Below are positions 52,661 through 63,970 of a DNA stretch of 64,000 nucleotides, piece by piece. Source of the stretch: Pseudomonas sp. 7P_10.2_Bac1 (GTDB taxonomy: Bacteria > Pseudomonadota > Gammaproteobacteria > Pseudomonadales > Pseudomonadaceae); NCBI RefSeq assembly GCF_025465935.1, contig NZ_JANLNV010000005.1, forward strand, positions 40,970-104,969. Direction: 5' to 3'. Each line of letters opens with the position of its first letter. The first letter of the stretch is position 1. The position numbers and the translations under genes were made by a program. The notes beneath the pieces are model-generated. The model was given only the letters and a program-made list of their open reading frames with translations, did no database searches and had not been told where the DNA came from.

Positions 52661-54229
52661 ATGCCCCAGCTCAATCGTGCACACATCCTGCCATTTTTAA
52701 ATTGGCTGCCCCAGCAGACCCGCGCAAGTGTAGGCCGTGATGCGATGGTGGGTTTGAGTGGTGCAATTCTGGCACTGCCGCAGTCCATTGCCTACGCCTT
52801 GATTGCAGGCCTACCACCGGAATATGGGCTGTATGCGGCGATTGTGCCGGTGATTATTGCCTGTTTGTGGGGCTCGTCGTGGCATTTGATCTGCGGTCCG
52901 ACGGCGGCGATTTCGATTGTATTGTTTGCCAGTATCAGCCCGCTGGCCGTGCCCGGCACGCAGGACTACATCGGCCTGATCCTGCTGCTGACGTTTCTGG
53001 CGGGGATTTTCCAGTGGCTGCTGGGGATGCTGAAGTTCGGCGCACTGGCCAATTTTGTTTCGCACTCGGTGGTGCTTGGGTTCACCCTCGGCGCGGCGGT
53101 GGTGATTGCACTGGGCCAGTTACCCAATGTGCTGGGCGTGGATGTGCCGGGCAAGGCCACTGCGCTGGACAGCCTGCTGACGTTGCTCAGGCATGTTCGG
53201 GACTTCGATCCGGCCTCGCTGGGGCTGGGCCTGGGGACGGTGCTGTTAGGCGCCGCGCTCAAATATTGGCTGCCACGCTGGCCGACGCTGTTGATAACGC
53301 TGGTGCTGGCCAGTGTGGCCGTATGGGTGTTGCCGCAGGTGTTTGGGCATGTGCAGCTGGTGCAGGCTTTTGTCGGGCGGTTACCGCCGCTCAGCCCACT
53401 GCCGCTGGACGTGGAGACGGTGTTGCGTCTGTTGCCGAGTGCCGTGGCGGTGGGCATGTTGGGGCTGGTGACCAGTTTGTCGATTGCCCGCTCAATCGCG
53501 ACACGTTCGCAGCAAATGCTCGACGCTAACCAAGAGATTCGTGCACAGGGCTTATCCAATATCGCGGGTGCGTTGTTCTCGGGGTATTTGTCGTCGGGTT
53601 CATTTACCCGCTCGGGGCTCAATTACGAAGCCGGTGCCCGCTCGCCGCTGGCCGGGGTGTTTTCCGCGTTGTGGGTGGCGCTGTTTGCGGTCACCGGCTC
53701 GGCGCTGATTGCACACATTCCGATCCCGGCCATGGCGGGCAGTATTTTGCTGATCAGTTGGGGGCTGGTGGACACGCGTGGCATTCGCGCGTTGTGGCGC
53801 GTGAGCCGCGCCGAGTTCGCGGTGATGGCGCTGACCTGCATCGCCACCTTGTTGCTGGAGTTGCAAACGGCGATTTACGCGGGGGTGCTGGCTTCGCTGT
53901 TCTTCTATCTCAAGCGCACCTCGCGCCCGCGCATCCAGCAATGGACAGAGGGCGATGAAGAGGTGTTACGGGTGGGCGGGTCGATCTTTTTTGGTGCCAG
54001 CCATTACCTGCAAGTGCGATTGCAGCGCACCCACGGGCAACAGGTGGTGATTGAAGCGCAGCAGATCAACTTTATCGACTATTCGGGCGTGGAGATGCTG
54101 CACCAGGAAGCCCGCCGGTTGCTGGGGCTGGGCCGCAGCCTGACCTTGCGCCGGGCGCGGGCGCCGGTGGTGGAAGAATTGAAGAAGCTGGAAGGCGCGG
54201 ACAACTGCCCGATTTTATTTGAGGACTGA
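52661..54229 (+). CDS. SulP family anion transporter with C-terminal STAS domain
   Basis: The 522-residue protein has the SulP membrane domain (about 25-405; LSGAILALPQSIAYALIAGL and GLYAAIVPVIIACLWGSS) and a C-terminal STAS domain (about 425-522; QINFIDYSGVEMLHQEA). Family members carry sulfate, bicarbonate or dicarboxylates, and the substrate here is not evident. The ATG at 52661 has GAGAG upstream. A longer in-frame ATG at 52604 lacks homology. Confidence 0.92.
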   Translation: MPQLNRAHILPFLNWLPQQTRASVGRDAMVGLSGAILALPQSIAYALIAGLPPEYGLYAAIVPVIIACLWGSSWHLICGPTAAISIVLFASISPLAVPGTQDYIGLILLLTFLAGIFQWLLGMLKFGALANFVSHSVVLGFTLGAAVVIALGQLPNVLGVDVPGKATALDSLLTLLRHVRDFDPASLGLGLGTVLLGAALKYWLPRWPTLLITLVLASVAVWVLPQVFGHVQLVQAFVGRLPPLSPLPLDVETVLRLLPSAVAVGMLGLVTSLSIARSIATRSQQMLDANQEIRAQGLSNIAGALFSGYLSSGSFTRSGLNYEAGARSPLAGVFSALWVALFAVTGSALIAHIPIPAMAGSILLISWGLVDTRGIRALWRVSRAEFAVMALTCIATLLLELQTAIYAGVLASLFFYLKRTSRPRIQQWTEGDEEVLRVGGSIFFGASHYLQVRLQRTHGQQVVIEAQQINFIDYSGVEMLHQEARRLLGLGRSLTLRRARAPVVEELKKLEGADNCPILFED

Positions 54230-54231
54230 CC

Positions 54232-54299
54232 TGTAGGAGCGGGCTTGCCTCGCGATCTTTTTGAAGATCAAAAGATCGCGAGGCAAGCTCGCTCCTACA
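54232..54299. repeat. Extragenic inverted repeat (GATCTTTT family), near perfect
   Basis: TGTAGGAGCGGGCTTGCCTC, CGCGATCTTTTTGAA, then GATCAAAAGATCGCGAG and the mirror arm to CTCCTACA. It lies between the convergent SulP and aroE genes, 2 bases after the SulP stop. Confidence 0.88.
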
Positions 54300-54305
54300 A
54301 GGGGT

Positions 54306-55127
54306 TTACTGCGCCAGCAACCGACGCAATTCGGCCAGCGCCGGGGCGGTGTCCGGACGCACGCCGCGCCACAGGTAAAAAGCTTCAGCCGCCTGTTCAG
54401 CCAACATGCCCAGACCATCCATGACGTGACCCGCGCCATGGGCGGTGGCCCACACACAAAACGGCGTCGGCTCCTTGCCGTACATCATGTCGTAGCACAG
54501 GGTGTTACCCGGCTCGATGAGGCTGCTGGCAATCGGCGGCACTTCACCGGCCAAACTGGCCGAGGTCGCGTTGATGATCAAATCGACCGGCTCGTGCAAC
54601 CAGTCAAAACCACTGGCGGCCACCGGCCCCAGATCACTGAACAATTCCACCAGCGCTTCGGCTTTTTCGACCGTGCGATTGGCGATGGTCACCGACGCCG
54701 GACCTTCGGCCAGGATCGGCTCCAGCGCGCCACGTACCGCTCCGCCCGCGCCGAGGATCAAAATGCGTTTGCCCTTGAGGCTGAAACCCGCATTCACCGT
54801 CAGATCGCGCACCAGCCCGGCACCATCGGTGTTATCGCCCAACAACGTGCCGTCGAGCTGTTTGTGCAGGGTGTTCACCGCGCCCGCGCGCTGCGCCCGG
54901 GCGGTCAGGCCGTTGGCCAGGCGATAGGCGTCTTCTTTGAATGGCACAGTGACGTTAGCCCCGCGACCCTGCTGGAAAAACGCCGAGGCGCTGCCAGAAA
55001 AGTCGTCGAGCGGTGCGAGCAGCGTGTCGTACTGCATCGACTGCCCGGTTTGCTCGGCAAACAGACGGTGCAGCACCGGCGATTTGCTGTGGGCGATCGG
55101 ATTACCAAAAACGACGTAACGGTCCAT
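54306..55127 (-). CDS. aroE: Shikimate dehydrogenase
   Basis: The 273-residue NADPH enzyme reduces 3-dehydroshikimate. Substrate residues are seen in [10 protein letters not shown] (Ser), [11 protein letters not shown] (catalytic Lys) and [10 protein letters not shown] (catalytic Asp). NADP binding is by [10 protein letters not shown] and the NRT motif. It follows hemF by 21 bases, the conserved hemF-aroE pair of pseudomonads. Confidence 0.97.
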   Translation of the reverse strand: MDRYVVFGNPIAHSKSPVLHRLFAEQTGQSMQYDTLLAPLDDFSGSASAFFQQGRGANVTVPFKEDAYRLANGLTARAQRAGAVNTLHKQLDGTLLGDNTDGAGLVRDLTVNAGFSLKGKRILILGAGGAVRGALEPILAEGPASVTIANRTVEKAEALVELFSDLGPVAASGFDWLHEPVDLIINATSASLAGEVPPIASSLIEPGNTLCYDMMYGKEPTPFCVWATAHGAGHVMDGLGMLAEQAAEAFYLWRGVRPDTAPALAELRRLLAQ

Positions 55128-55148
55128 CAGCAGGTTCCTCAGGCAAAA

Positions 55149-56072
<924 letters not shown>

Positions 56073-56211
56073 TTAAATCGGGCAAAGCGACAGAGCGGGG
56101 CCGCCAGCGAAGGGCGGCTAGCATAACACCGCACTTGTCCTCGTCGCAGTTGACGAAGATCACGCTAAAGCGTTGGATAGGGCCTTCGTCAATTCAGCAA
56201 GGACAGTGCAA

Positions 56212-57189
56212 ATGGCTAAACGTATCCAGTTTCGGACCCTCGGCGGGCCCGAAGTACTTGAGTATGTCGACTACCAACCTGCCGAGCCGGGCCCGCAGCA
56301 AGTACGTGTTCGTAACCAGGCCATTGGTCTGAACTTCATCGATACCTATTTCCGCAGCGGCCTGTACCCACTGCCTGAGCTGCCATCGGGGCTGGGCAAT
56401 GAAGGCGCTGGCATCGTCGACGCGGTCGGCAGTGACGTACACAACGTCAAGGTCGGCGACCGCGTGGCTTACGGCACTGGCCCGCTGGGGGCCAACAGTG
56501 AATTCCACGTGTTGCCTGCCGCGAACGTGGTGAAGCTGCCGGACGATATTTCGTTCGAACAAGCCGCTGCCGTCATGCTCAAGGGCTTGACCGTGCAATA
56601 CCTGTTGCGCCAGGCCTACGAGGTTAAAGCCGGGGACACCATTCTGTTCCACGCGGCCGCCGGGGGCGTCGGCTCGATTGCCTGCCAATGGGCAAAAGCG
56701 CTGGGCGCCAAACTGATCGGGACAGTCAGCTCGCAAGAAAAAGCAGCCTACGCCAAGGCGCTGGGCGCCTGGGAAACCATCAACTACAGCCATGAAGACG
56801 TGGCCCAGCGCGTACTGGAACTGACCGACGGCAAGAAAGTCCCGGTGGTGTACGACGGCGTCGGCAAAGACACCTGGCTCACGTCGCTGGACAGCCTGGC
56901 GCTGCGCGGCCTGATGGTCAGCTTCGGCAACGCATCGGGTGCGGTGACGGGCGTGAACCTGGGGATTTTGTCGCAGAAGGGTTCGCTGTACGTGACTCGT
57001 CCAACTTTGGCGGGCTACGCCAACACGCCGGAAAACCTGCAAAAAATGGCCGACGAGCTGTTTGAGATGGTCCGCAGCGGCAAGATCAAAGTTGAGATCA
57101 GCCAACGCTTTGCGTTGAAAGACACGGCCAAGGCTCACATCGAACTGGCATCGCGCCGCACCACCGGCTCGACAATTTTGCTGCCGTAA
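56212..57189 (+). CDS. qorA: NADPH:quinone oxidoreductase (zeta-crystallin type)
   Basis: The 325-residue zinc-free MDR enzyme has IGLNFIDTYFRSGLYPLPEL, a Rossmann motif HAAAGGVGSIACQWAKALGA (about 147-166) and RTTGSTILLP at its end. It reduces quinones with NADPH. AAGGA precedes the ATG at 56212. Neighbours hemF and tsaC match the PAO1 order I remember. Confidence 0.95.
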   Translation: MAKRIQFRTLGGPEVLEYVDYQPAEPGPQQVRVRNQAIGLNFIDTYFRSGLYPLPELPSGLGNEGAGIVDAVGSDVHNVKVGDRVAYGTGPLGANSEFHVLPAANVVKLPDDISFEQAAAVMLKGLTVQYLLRQAYEVKAGDTILFHAAAGGVGSIACQWAKALGAKLIGTVSSQEKAAYAKALGAWETINYSHEDVAQRVLELTDGKKVPVVYDGVGKDTWLTSLDSLALRGLMVSFGNASGAVTGVNLGILSQKGSLYVTRPTLAGYANTPENLQKMADELFEMVRSGKIKVEISQRFALKDTAKAHIELASRRTTGSTILLP

Positions 57190-57195
57190 CACACC

Positions 57196-57250
57196 TTGCC
57201 TCGCGATCTTTTAAACGTACAAAAGATCGCGAGGCATGCTCGCTCATACA
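57196..57250. repeat. Extragenic inverted repeat (GATCTTTT family), left end short
   Basis: TTGCCTCGCGATCTTTT, an 8-base loop, and AAAAGATCGCGAGGCATGCT to CATACA. It begins 6 bases after qorA, convergent with tsaC. Confidence 0.8.
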
Positions 57251-57263
57251 GATTTAGTGGGGG

Positions 57264-57821
57264 TTACGCCGGGCGCATGACCTTGCCGGTCGCCAGATCA
57301 CGGATCAGGCTGGGGTTTTTACGCCCGCCCAAGTTGCCGCCCAGCACGTGATCAATCTGCCCGCGAAAGTACTGCTCAACTTTTAACCGCGTACGGGCTG
57401 ACGGCAAACCTGCCGGGTTGGCAGACGTGGACACAATAGGCCCCACCAGCGCACACAGCTCACGCACCAGCGGATGATCGCTCACGCGCAACGCCACGGT
57501 GTCATGCTGGCCGGTGATCCACTCCGGCAGCAAATCCTGATGCGGCACCAGCCAGGTGTTCGGCCCGGGCCAGGTGCTGGCCATGCGGTCAATCCAGTCC
57601 TGGGGGAAGTCCTCGAACAGAAAATCGAACTGGTGAATATTGTCGGCAACCAGAATCAGGCCTTTGTCCACAGGTCGCGATTTGATCGCCAGCAAACGTT
57701 CAACCGCGTCTTCATCCCACGGGTCGCAGCCCAGGCCCCAGACAGCTTCGGTGGGGTAGGCGATCACACCGCCCGCGCGTATGGCTCGTGCTGCTTGTTG
57801 GACGCGCCAGGTGCTGATCAT
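57264..57821 (-). CDS. tsaC: Threonylcarbamoyl-AMP synthase TsaC (YrdC)
   Basis: The 185-residue YrdC-type enzyme makes threonylcarbamoyl-AMP for the t6A modification of ANN-decoding tRNAs. [20 protein letters not shown] and the [12 protein letters not shown] loop (about 137) are the family marks. It lacks the Sua5 extension. The ATG at 57821 is chosen over a farther one by homology. dprA lies 35 bases upstream on the same strand. Confidence 0.95.
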   Translation of the reverse strand: MISTWRVQQAARAIRAGGVIAYPTEAVWGLGCDPWDEDAVERLLAIKSRPVDKGLILVADNIHQFDFLFEDFPQDWIDRMASTWPGPNTWLVPHQDLLPEWITGQHDTVALRVSDHPLVRELCALVGPIVSTSANPAGLPSARTRLKVEQYFRGQIDHVLGGNLGGRKNPSLIRDLATGKVMRPA

Positions 57822-57856
57822 TGAGTGTCTCCAGATATGTGCTGGGCGCAGTGTAC

Positions 57857-58954
57857 TTAGCTGGCGCGAGCAAACCAACGCCCGCCCTCAAACACCACGT
57901 GCCCGTCGAGTTCAAGTTCAGTCAACGCCGCCAGCAACCGGGGCAACTCCCAGCCGCTGGCACAGGCCAGGGCTTCACTGGTGTAGGGCGCTGCTTGCAA
58001 CAATTGCACTAATGGATGACAGCTGTGTGTGAAGAGTTCACTTGTGGATAAGGGCATTGAGCGCCAGCCGCGCAAGCCTTCCAGGATGTGTTCCACCGTT
58101 TCGACCAGAGTCGCGCCATCGCGTATCAGTTGATGACACCCACGCGCGCCCGGGTGATGAATAGAACCCGGCAGGGCGTAGACCTCTCGGCCTTGTTCGG
58201 CCGCCAGACGGGCAGTGATCAGCGAGCCGCTGGCCACACTGGCTTCGACCACCAGCACGCCCAAGGACATGCCGCTGATGATTCTGTTGCGCCTGGGGAA
58301 GTTGGCCGACAGCGGCCCAGCGTCCAGCGGAAACTCCGAAACCACCGCGCTGCCGTTGGCAATCATCGCGTCTGCCAGCGCGCGGTGGCGCTGTGGATAA
58401 AGTTTTTCGAGGCCGGTGCCCAACACGCCGATGGTCTGCCCGCCCATGTCCAATGCAGCCTGATGTGCAGCCCCGTCGATACCCAGCGCCAACCCGCTGG
58501 TGATCACAAAACCGGCGCCAGCCAAACATCGCGAAAAGGCTGTCGCGGTGTCCAGCCCAGGCCGTGAAGCACGCCGGCTGCCCACCATCGCCAGCTGGGG
58601 TTTTTCCAGAATGGCAGGGTCGCCGGCCACGAATAACAGGGGCGGCGCGTCTTTTATTTCACTCAATAAGGCCGGGTAATCGGGCTGATCGTGCAGCACC
58701 ACATGTTGCTTGCAGCCCTCAAGCCAGCGCATTGCAGCGCTAGCGCCGTCACGCACGTCGGGGTTGCGCCGCGCGTCGCTGCAGGCGGCAGGCAAGCCCA
58801 AGGCCCGCCATGCGCTGGCCGGGGCACTGAGCGCCGAACTGGCCGAGCCAAAGGCACGAAACAAGGCGTGGTAACGCTGGGGGCCAACCTCTGGCAGGCG
58901 GTGTAAACGCAAACGGGCTTCCAGCTCGGCTGGGGAAATATCAGACAGCGACAT
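57857..58954 (-). CDS. dprA: DNA-processing protein DprA (Smf)
   Basis: The 365-residue protein has a SAM-like N-terminus (1-75), the Rossmann DprA core with [33 protein letters not shown] and [17 protein letters not shown], and a winged-helix-like DML1 end (about 305-365). DprA loads RecA on incoming single strands during transformation. The core looks intact. Two perfect DnaA boxes lie inside the gene. Confidence 0.95.
   Translation of the reverse strand: MSLSDISPAELEARLRLHRLPEVGPQRYHALFRAFGSASSALSAPASAWRALGLPAACSDARRNPDVRDGASAAMRWLEGCKQHVVLHDQPDYPALLSEIKDAPPLLFVAGDPAILEKPQLAMVGSRRASRPGLDTATAFSRCLAGAGFVITSGLALGIDGAAHQAALDMGGQTIGVLGTGLEKLYPQRHRALADAMIANGSAVVSEFPLDAGPLSANFPRRNRIISGMSLGVLVVEASVASGSLITARLAAEQGREVYALPGSIHHPGARGCHQLIRDGATLVETVEHILEGLRGWRSMPLSTSELFTHSCHPLVQLLQAAPYTSEALACASGWELPRLLAALTELELDGHVVFEGGRWFARAS
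58043..58051 (+). promoter_or_regulatory. Perfect DnaA box within dprA
   Basis: TGTGGATAA, the reverse complement of TTATCCACA. One of five same-strand copies in the last 6 kb. Confidence 0.6.
58392..58400 (+). promoter_or_regulatory. Perfect DnaA box within dprA
   Basis: TGTGGATAA, 340 bases from the previous copy and in the same orientation. Confidence 0.6.
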
Positions 58955-59335
58955 CGGATCATCCTTGATCTGTTTCAGCAGCGTTACGGTAGGAGCAACC
59001 TGTGGATAACTCTGTTAACAAGTTGTTGGGCACGTGTCGGTAACCCTGAGTGTGATCGTTAGTCAGTCCTTGAAATAACGTCAGCACCCCCAACGTTAGT
59101 TGAACGCTCCCCACAGGCCGCGCACATTGGTTTCAAACTGCGACACGCCCACCACCTGCAGCCGGGCAGCTAGTCGTTTCATCCGGGGTTGAATCCCTTT
59201 ATTATGTGCGCTCGCGTGAAACGCCAGAGCCCGAGCGGGCTCTCTCTGAAGGAGACGTTTTGCACAGGTTGCCGAGTCTTCAAGACGCCCTGACAACCGT
59301 TTTTGAATCTTCCACACAGTGCCCCAATCAAATTT
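58955..59335. other. 381-base divergent region dprA/def, without the expected LysM gene
   Basis: It contains a DnaA box at 59001, a hairpin AGAGCCC/GGGCTCT (59225-59242) and a GAAGGAG sequence at 59248 not followed by a convincing ORF. I see no remnant of the LysM-domain gene that I remember here in P. aeruginosa and relatives. Confidence 0.55.
59001..59009 (+). promoter_or_regulatory. Perfect DnaA box upstream of dprA
   Basis: TGTGGATAA about 47 bases upstream of the dprA start, where DnaA could influence dprA transcription. Confidence 0.6.
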
Positions 59336-59842
59336 ATGGCTATTTTAAACATCCTCGAATTTCCAGACTCGCGTCTGCGTACCATCGCCAAGCCGGTGAC
59401 GGTTGTGGACGACGAAGTCCGTCAGTTGATCGATGACATGTTTGAAACCATGTACGAAGCCCCTGGCATTGGTCTGGCGGCCACCCAGGTCAACGTGCAC
59501 AAGCGCATCGTGGTCATGGACCTGAGCGAAGACCGCAGCGCGCCGATGGTGTTTATCAACCCCGAGTTCGAAACCCTGACCGACGAAATGGGCCAGTACC
59601 AGGAAGGTTGCCTGTCGGTGCCGGGTTACTACGAAAACGTGGACCGCCCGCAGCAGGTCAAGATCAAAGCGCTGGACCGTGACGGCAAGCCTTTTGAAAT
59701 GACCGCCGATGGCTTGCTGGCCGTGTGCATTCAGCACGAGTGCGACCACCTCAACGGCAAGTTGTTCGTCGATTACTTGTCTACGCTCAAGCGTGACCGG
59801 ATCAAGAAAAAGCTGGAAAAGCTGCACCGCCAGAACGCTTGA
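59336..59842 (+). CDS. def: Peptide deformylase
   Basis: The 168-residue Fe2+ enzyme removes the formyl group from new proteins. Motifs are [26 protein letters not shown] (metal Cys) and QHECDHLNG (two metal His and catalytic Glu). The ATG at 59336 gives [16 protein letters not shown], the usual start. fmt, the formyltransferase gene, follows after a repeat. Confidence 0.97.
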   Translation: MAILNILEFPDSRLRTIAKPVTVVDDEVRQLIDDMFETMYEAPGIGLAATQVNVHKRIVVMDLSEDRSAPMVFINPEFETLTDEMGQYQEGCLSVPGYYENVDRPQQVKIKALDRDGKPFEMTADGLLAVCIQHECDHLNGKLFVDYLSTLKRDRIKKKLEKLHRQNA

Positions 59843-59877
59843 TCCTCGGGTTAACCCTGCGCTTGTCTCGGACTCAC

Positions 59878-59945
59878 TGTAGGACCGAGCTTACCTCGCG
59901 ATGTTTTCAACGATCAAAAGATCGCGAGGCAAGCTCGCTCCTACA
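59878..59945. repeat. Extragenic inverted repeat (GATCTTTT family)
   Basis: TGTAGGACCGAGCTTACCTC, GCGATGTTTTCAAC, GATCAAAAGATCGCGAGG and the mirror arm to CTACA, between def and fmt. The left arm has three changes from the commonest form. Confidence 0.85.
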
Positions 59946-59985
59946 GGGTTATTCCCGCCTTCCCTCCATTCCAAGTGAGTAATCC

Positions 59986-60936
59986 ATGACTGAGCCACTG
60001 CGCATCGTCTTTGCCGGCACCCCCGAATTTGCCGCTGAACACCTCAAGGCGCTGCTCGACAGCCCGCACGAGATCGTTGCGGTTTACACCCAACCGGACC
60101 GTCCGGCCGGGCGTGGGCAAAAGCTGATGCCAAGCCCGGTCAAGCAGTTGGCACTGGAACACAACATCGCCGTGATGCAGCCGCCCACCTTGCGTGCCCC
60201 CGAGGCGCAAGCCGAACTCGCGGCCCTCAAGCCCGACTTGATGGTGGTGGTGGCGTACGGCCTGATCCTGCCGCAAGTGGTGCTGGATATCCCGCGTTTG
60301 GGCTGCATCAACAGCCACGCCTCGCTGCTGCCACGCTGGCGCGGGGCGGCGCCGATCCAGCGCGCGGTCGAAGCGGGCGACGCGCAAAGCGGCGTGACGG
60401 TGATGCGCATGGAGGCGGGTCTGGACACCGGCCCGATGCTGCTTAAAGCCATTACCCCGATCAGCAGCCAAGACACCGGCGGCACGTTGCATGACCGCTT
60501 GGCCGAACTGGGCCCGCCCGCTGTAATCGAGGCCATTGCAGGCTTGGCTGACGGTACGTTGCACGGCGAGGTACAGGACGACAGCCTGGCGACCTACGCC
60601 CACAAGCTCAATAAAGACGAAGCGCGCATCGACTGGAACCGCCCCGCGATCGAGTTGGAGCGCCTGATTCGCGCGTTCAACCCTTGGCCGGTCTGCCATA
60701 GCACGCTCAATGGCGAAGCGCTGAAAGTGCTGGCCGCCACGCTGGCGGACGCCAAGGGCGAACCAGGGCAAATTCTCGACGCCAGCAAAGACGGCCTGAT
60801 CGTCGCCTGCGGCGAAGGCGCGTTGTGCCTGACACGCCTGCAATTGCCCGGTGGCAAGGCGCTTAACTTCAGCGACTTGTTCAACAGCCGCCGCGAGAAG
60901 TTCGCCGTCGGCACCCTTCTGGGCACTGCGCAATGA
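59986..60936 (+). CDS. fmt: Methionyl-tRNA formyltransferase
   Basis: The 316-residue enzyme formylates Met-tRNAfMet from 10-formyl-THF. Active-site sequence [20 protein letters not shown] holds the catalytic Asn and His, and DTGPML the Asp. The flexible loop [16 protein letters not shown] is present. A C-terminal OB-like domain (about 205-316) follows. It overlaps rsmB by 4 bases. Confidence 0.97.
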   Translation: MTEPLRIVFAGTPEFAAEHLKALLDSPHEIVAVYTQPDRPAGRGQKLMPSPVKQLALEHNIAVMQPPTLRAPEAQAELAALKPDLMVVVAYGLILPQVVLDIPRLGCINSHASLLPRWRGAAPIQRAVEAGDAQSGVTVMRMEAGLDTGPMLLKAITPISSQDTGGTLHDRLAELGPPAVIEAIAGLADGTLHGEVQDDSLATYAHKLNKDEARIDWNRPAIELERLIRAFNPWPVCHSTLNGEALKVLAATLADAKGEPGQILDASKDGLIVACGEGALCLTRLQLPGGKALNFSDLFNSRREKFAVGTLLGTAQ

Positions 60937-62243
60937 ACCCGCGTCTGGCCGCCGCCAAGGCACTGACTGCCGTACTCAACGGCAAGGCATCGCTGAACAG
61001 TTCGCTGCCGTTGCAACTGGACAAGGTGGATGCCCGCGACCGCGGTCTGACCCAGGATCTGGCCTTCGGCACCGCGCGCTGGTATCCGCGTTTGTCGGCG
61101 CTGGCCAACAAGTTGCTGCAAAAGCCGTTCAAGGCTGCCGACGCCGACGTTGAAGCGCTGCTGCTGGTTGGCCTGTACCAACTGCTCTACACCCGCATTC
61201 CGGCGCACGCCGCGATTGGCGAAACCGTGGGCTGCGCCGACAAGCTGAAAAAACCATGGGCCAAAGGCCTGCTCAACGCCGTGCTGCGTAACGCCCAGCG
61301 TGAGAGCGAAGCACTGCTGGCCGAGCTTGAGCACGACCCAGTGGTGCGCACGGCCCACCCGCGCTGGCTGCAAAAGTCGCTGAAAGCCTTCTGGCCCGAC
61401 CAGTGGGAAGCCATCTGTGCGGCCAACAACGCCCATCCGCCGATGATTCTGCGGGTTAACCGCCGCCATAAAACCCGCGACCAATACCTGCAATTGCTGG
61501 TTGAAAACGGAGTTGAGGCGCAACCGTGTGCGTACAGCCGCGACGGCATTGTGCTGGCCGAAGCCTGCGACGTGCGCTCGCTGCCGGGCTTTGCCGAAGG
61601 CTGGATCAGCGTGCAGGACGAAGCTGCGCAACTGGCGGCAGACTTGCTCGACCTGGCCCCCGGCCAGCGCGTGCTCGACGCCTGCTGCGCGCCGGGCGGC
61701 AAGACCTGCCACATCCTTGAGGCCGAGCCCAAGCTCGCAGGCGTGGTGGCCGTCGACCTGGAAGCCAAGCGCTTGGTGCGCGTGCGTGAAAACCTCGAAC
61801 GCCTGGGCCTGAGTGCCGAGCTGATTGCTGCCGATGGCCGGGACACCGCGACCTGGTGGGACGGCAAACCGTTCCAGCGCATTCTGCTCGATGCCCCGTG
61901 CTCGGCGACGGGCGTTATTCGCCGCCACCCGGACATCAAGCTGACCCGCCAGCCAGATGACATTGCCGCCCTCGCCAGCCTGCAAGGCGAACTGCTGGAC
62001 GCCATGTGGCAGACCCTGGAAGTCGGCGGCATCCTGTTGTACGCCACCTGCTCGACCTTACCGACCGAAAACACTGACGTGATCGAAGCCTTCCTGGCCC
62101 GCACCTCGGGTGCGCGCGAGCTGGATATCGCCGGTGAATTTGGCATCAAGCAACCTCACGGGCGCCAGTTACTGGCCCAGCAGGGTGGGCACGACGGTTT
62201 CTATTACGCCAAACTGATCAAGATCGCTGCCGCACGCGGCTAA
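60933..62243 (+). CDS. rsmB: 16S rRNA m5C967 methyltransferase RsmB (Sun/Fmu)
   Basis: The 436-residue protein has an N-terminal NusB-like domain (1-140) and a SAM methyltransferase domain with [32 protein letters not shown] (motif IV Cys) and [14 protein letters not shown] (motif VI catalytic Cys). It methylates C967 of 16S rRNA. It is translationally coupled to fmt, and trkA follows by 23 bases, as in most gammaproteobacteria. Confidence 0.97.
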   Translation: MNPRLAAAKALTAVLNGKASLNSSLPLQLDKVDARDRGLTQDLAFGTARWYPRLSALANKLLQKPFKAADADVEALLLVGLYQLLYTRIPAHAAIGETVGCADKLKKPWAKGLLNAVLRNAQRESEALLAELEHDPVVRTAHPRWLQKSLKAFWPDQWEAICAANNAHPPMILRVNRRHKTRDQYLQLLVENGVEAQPCAYSRDGIVLAEACDVRSLPGFAEGWISVQDEAAQLAADLLDLAPGQRVLDACCAPGGKTCHILEAEPKLAGVVAVDLEAKRLVRVRENLERLGLSAELIAADGRDTATWWDGKPFQRILLDAPCSATGVIRRHPDIKLTRQPDDIAALASLQGELLDAMWQTLEVGGILLYATCSTLPTENTDVIEAFLARTSGARELDIAGEFGIKQPHGRQLLAQQGGHDGFYYAKLIKIAAARG

Positions 62244-62266
62244 CGACGGGAACAGGACATCACGGC

Positions 62267-63643
62267 ATGAAAATCATCATCCTCGGCGCAGGACAGGTCG
62301 GCGGCACACTGGCAGAACACTTGGCCAGCGAGGCCAATGACATCACCGTGGTCGACACCGATGGCGATCGCCTGCGCGATTTGGGCGACCGCCTCGACAT
62401 TCGTACTGTGCAAGGCCGCGCCTCGCTGCCCAACGTGTTGCGCCAGGCGGGCGCCGACGATGCCGACATGCTGGTGGCGGTGACCAACAGCGACGAGACC
62501 AACATGGTCGCGTGCCAGGTGGCCTACACGCTGTTTCACACGCCGACCAAAATCGCCCGGGTGCGCGAATCGGCCTACCTGACGCGTGGCGAGGAGCTGT
62601 TCGATAACGATGCGATCCCGGTTGATGTGCTGATCAGCCCCGAGCAGGTTGTGACCAACTACATCAAGCGCCTGATCGAACACCCCGGCGCCTTGCAGGT
62701 CATCGACTTTGCCGAAGGCAAGGCGCAGTTGGTGGCGGTCAAGGCGTACTACGGCGGCCCGCTGGTTGGCCAGCAACTGCGCCAGTTGCGTGAGCACATG
62801 CCGAATGTGGATACACGGGTCGCGGCGATTTTCCGACGCGACCGACCGATTACACCTCGTGGCGACACGGTGATTGAAGCCGACGACGAGGTGTTTTTCA
62901 TCGCCGCCAAGGCCAACATTCGCGCTGTCATGAGCGAAATGCGCCGCCTCGACGAAAGCTATAAACGTATTGTGATTGCCGGAGGCGGGCAGATTGGTGA
63001 GCGCTTGGCCGAGGCCATCGAAAGCCGTTATCAGGTCAAGATTATCGAGATGAGCCCGGCGCGCTGCCGTCATTTGTCCGACACCCTCGACAGCACCGTG
63101 GTGCTGCAAGGCAGTGCATCAGACCGCGATTTGATGCTTGAAGAAAACATCGCCGATGCCGACGTGTTTTTGGCCCTGACCAACGACGACGAGGCCAATA
63201 TCATGTCCTCGTTGCTGGCTAAGCGCCTGGGCGCGAAGAAGGTGATGACCATCATCAACAACCCGGCCTATGTGGACTTGATCCAGGGCGGCGAAATCGA
63301 CATCGCCATCAGCCCGCAATTGGCCACCATTGGTACCTTGCTGACGCACGTGCGCCGTGGCGACATTGTGAGCGTGCACTCGCTGCGCCGGGGTGCAGCG
63401 GAGGCCATCGAGGCGATTGCCCACGGGGATTCCAAATCGAGCAAGGTGATTGGACGGCGCATCGGTGAAATCCACCTGCCGCCGGGCACCACGATTGGCG
63501 CGATCATTCGCGACGATGAAGTGCTGGTCGCTCACGACGCCACGGTGATCAATTCCGGCGACCACGTGATTTTGTTCCTTGTGGATAAAAAGCATATTCG
63601 CGACGTGGAGAAGCTGTTCCACGTGGGCTTGAGTTTTTTCTAA
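62267..63643 (+). CDS. trkA: Trk potassium uptake NAD-binding subunit TrkA
   Basis: The 458-residue peripheral protein has two RCK units, each with a Rossmann site: [18 protein letters not shown] at the start and [16 protein letters not shown] near 240. Each is followed by an RCK-C domain. It gates TrkH/TrkG channels in response to NAD(H)/ATP. A DnaA box sits near its 3' end. Confidence 0.97.
   Translation: MKIIILGAGQVGGTLAEHLASEANDITVVDTDGDRLRDLGDRLDIRTVQGRASLPNVLRQAGADDADMLVAVTNSDETNMVACQVAYTLFHTPTKIARVRESAYLTRGEELFDNDAIPVDVLISPEQVVTNYIKRLIEHPGALQVIDFAEGKAQLVAVKAYYGGPLVGQQLRQLREHMPNVDTRVAAIFRRDRPITPRGDTVIEADDEVFFIAAKANIRAVMSEMRRLDESYKRIVIAGGGQIGERLAEAIESRYQVKIIEMSPARCRHLSDTLDSTVVLQGSASDRDLMLEENIADADVFLALTNDDEANIMSSLLAKRLGAKKVMTIINNPAYVDLIQGGEIDIAISPQLATIGTLLTHVRRGDIVSVHSLRRGAAEAIEAIAHGDSKSSKVIGRRIGEIHLPPGTTIGAIIRDDEVLVAHDATVINSGDHVILFLVDKKHIRDVEKLFHVGLSFF
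63580..63588 (+). promoter_or_regulatory. Perfect DnaA box near the 3' end of trkA
   Basis: TGTGGATAA in the coding sequence, 109 bases from the next copy. Confidence 0.55.
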
Positions 63644-63653
63644 GGAGTCAGGG

Positions 63654-63962
63654 ATGCTGGAGTCACTGGAAAAAATGCTGGCCAAGGGTGTGGATAACGC
63701 ACTGTTGCGCTTCGGCCTGGGCAAGGGTTATCTCGACCTTGGGGATAACGTGAAGGCGGCGGAGCATTTGCAGCGTTGCGTTGAGTTTGATCCCAAGTAT
63801 TCGGCGGCCTGGAAGCTATTGGGCAAGGCCCGGTTGGCTGCCGGTGACCGTGCTGGCGCGCGTGCGGCATGGGAGCAGGGGATCGTCGCGGCGCAAGGCC
63901 ATGGCGATAAACAGGCCGAGAAAGAAATGACCGTGTTTATGAAGAAGCTGGATAAACCCTGA
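63654..63962 (+). CDS. Tetratricopeptide repeat protein
   Basis: The 102-residue protein consists of about two and a half TPR units: ALLRFGLGKGYLDLGDNVKA, then EFDPKYSAAWKLLGKARLAA and a capping helix. It follows trkA by 10 bases. It has no signal peptide, so it is a cytosolic adaptor of unknown partner. A TPR gene in this place is also found in PAO1 as I recall. Confidence 0.88.
   Translation: MLESLEKMLAKGVDNALLRFGLGKGYLDLGDNVKAAEHLQRCVEFDPKYSAAWKLLGKARLAAGDRAGARAAWEQGIVAAQGHGDKQAEKEMTVFMKKLDKP
63689..63697 (+). promoter_or_regulatory. Perfect DnaA box at the start of the TPR gene
   Basis: TGTGGATAA within the first codons of the TPR gene, same orientation as the other four. Confidence 0.55.
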
Positions 63963-63970
63963 AAATCGCC

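Noticed and set aside
59206..59436. An open frame overlapping the start of def, with GAAGGAG at 59248 inside it.
   Set aside because: It would overlap def by about 100 bases in another frame, has no recognisable sequence, and the ribosome-like site does not precede a normal start codon.
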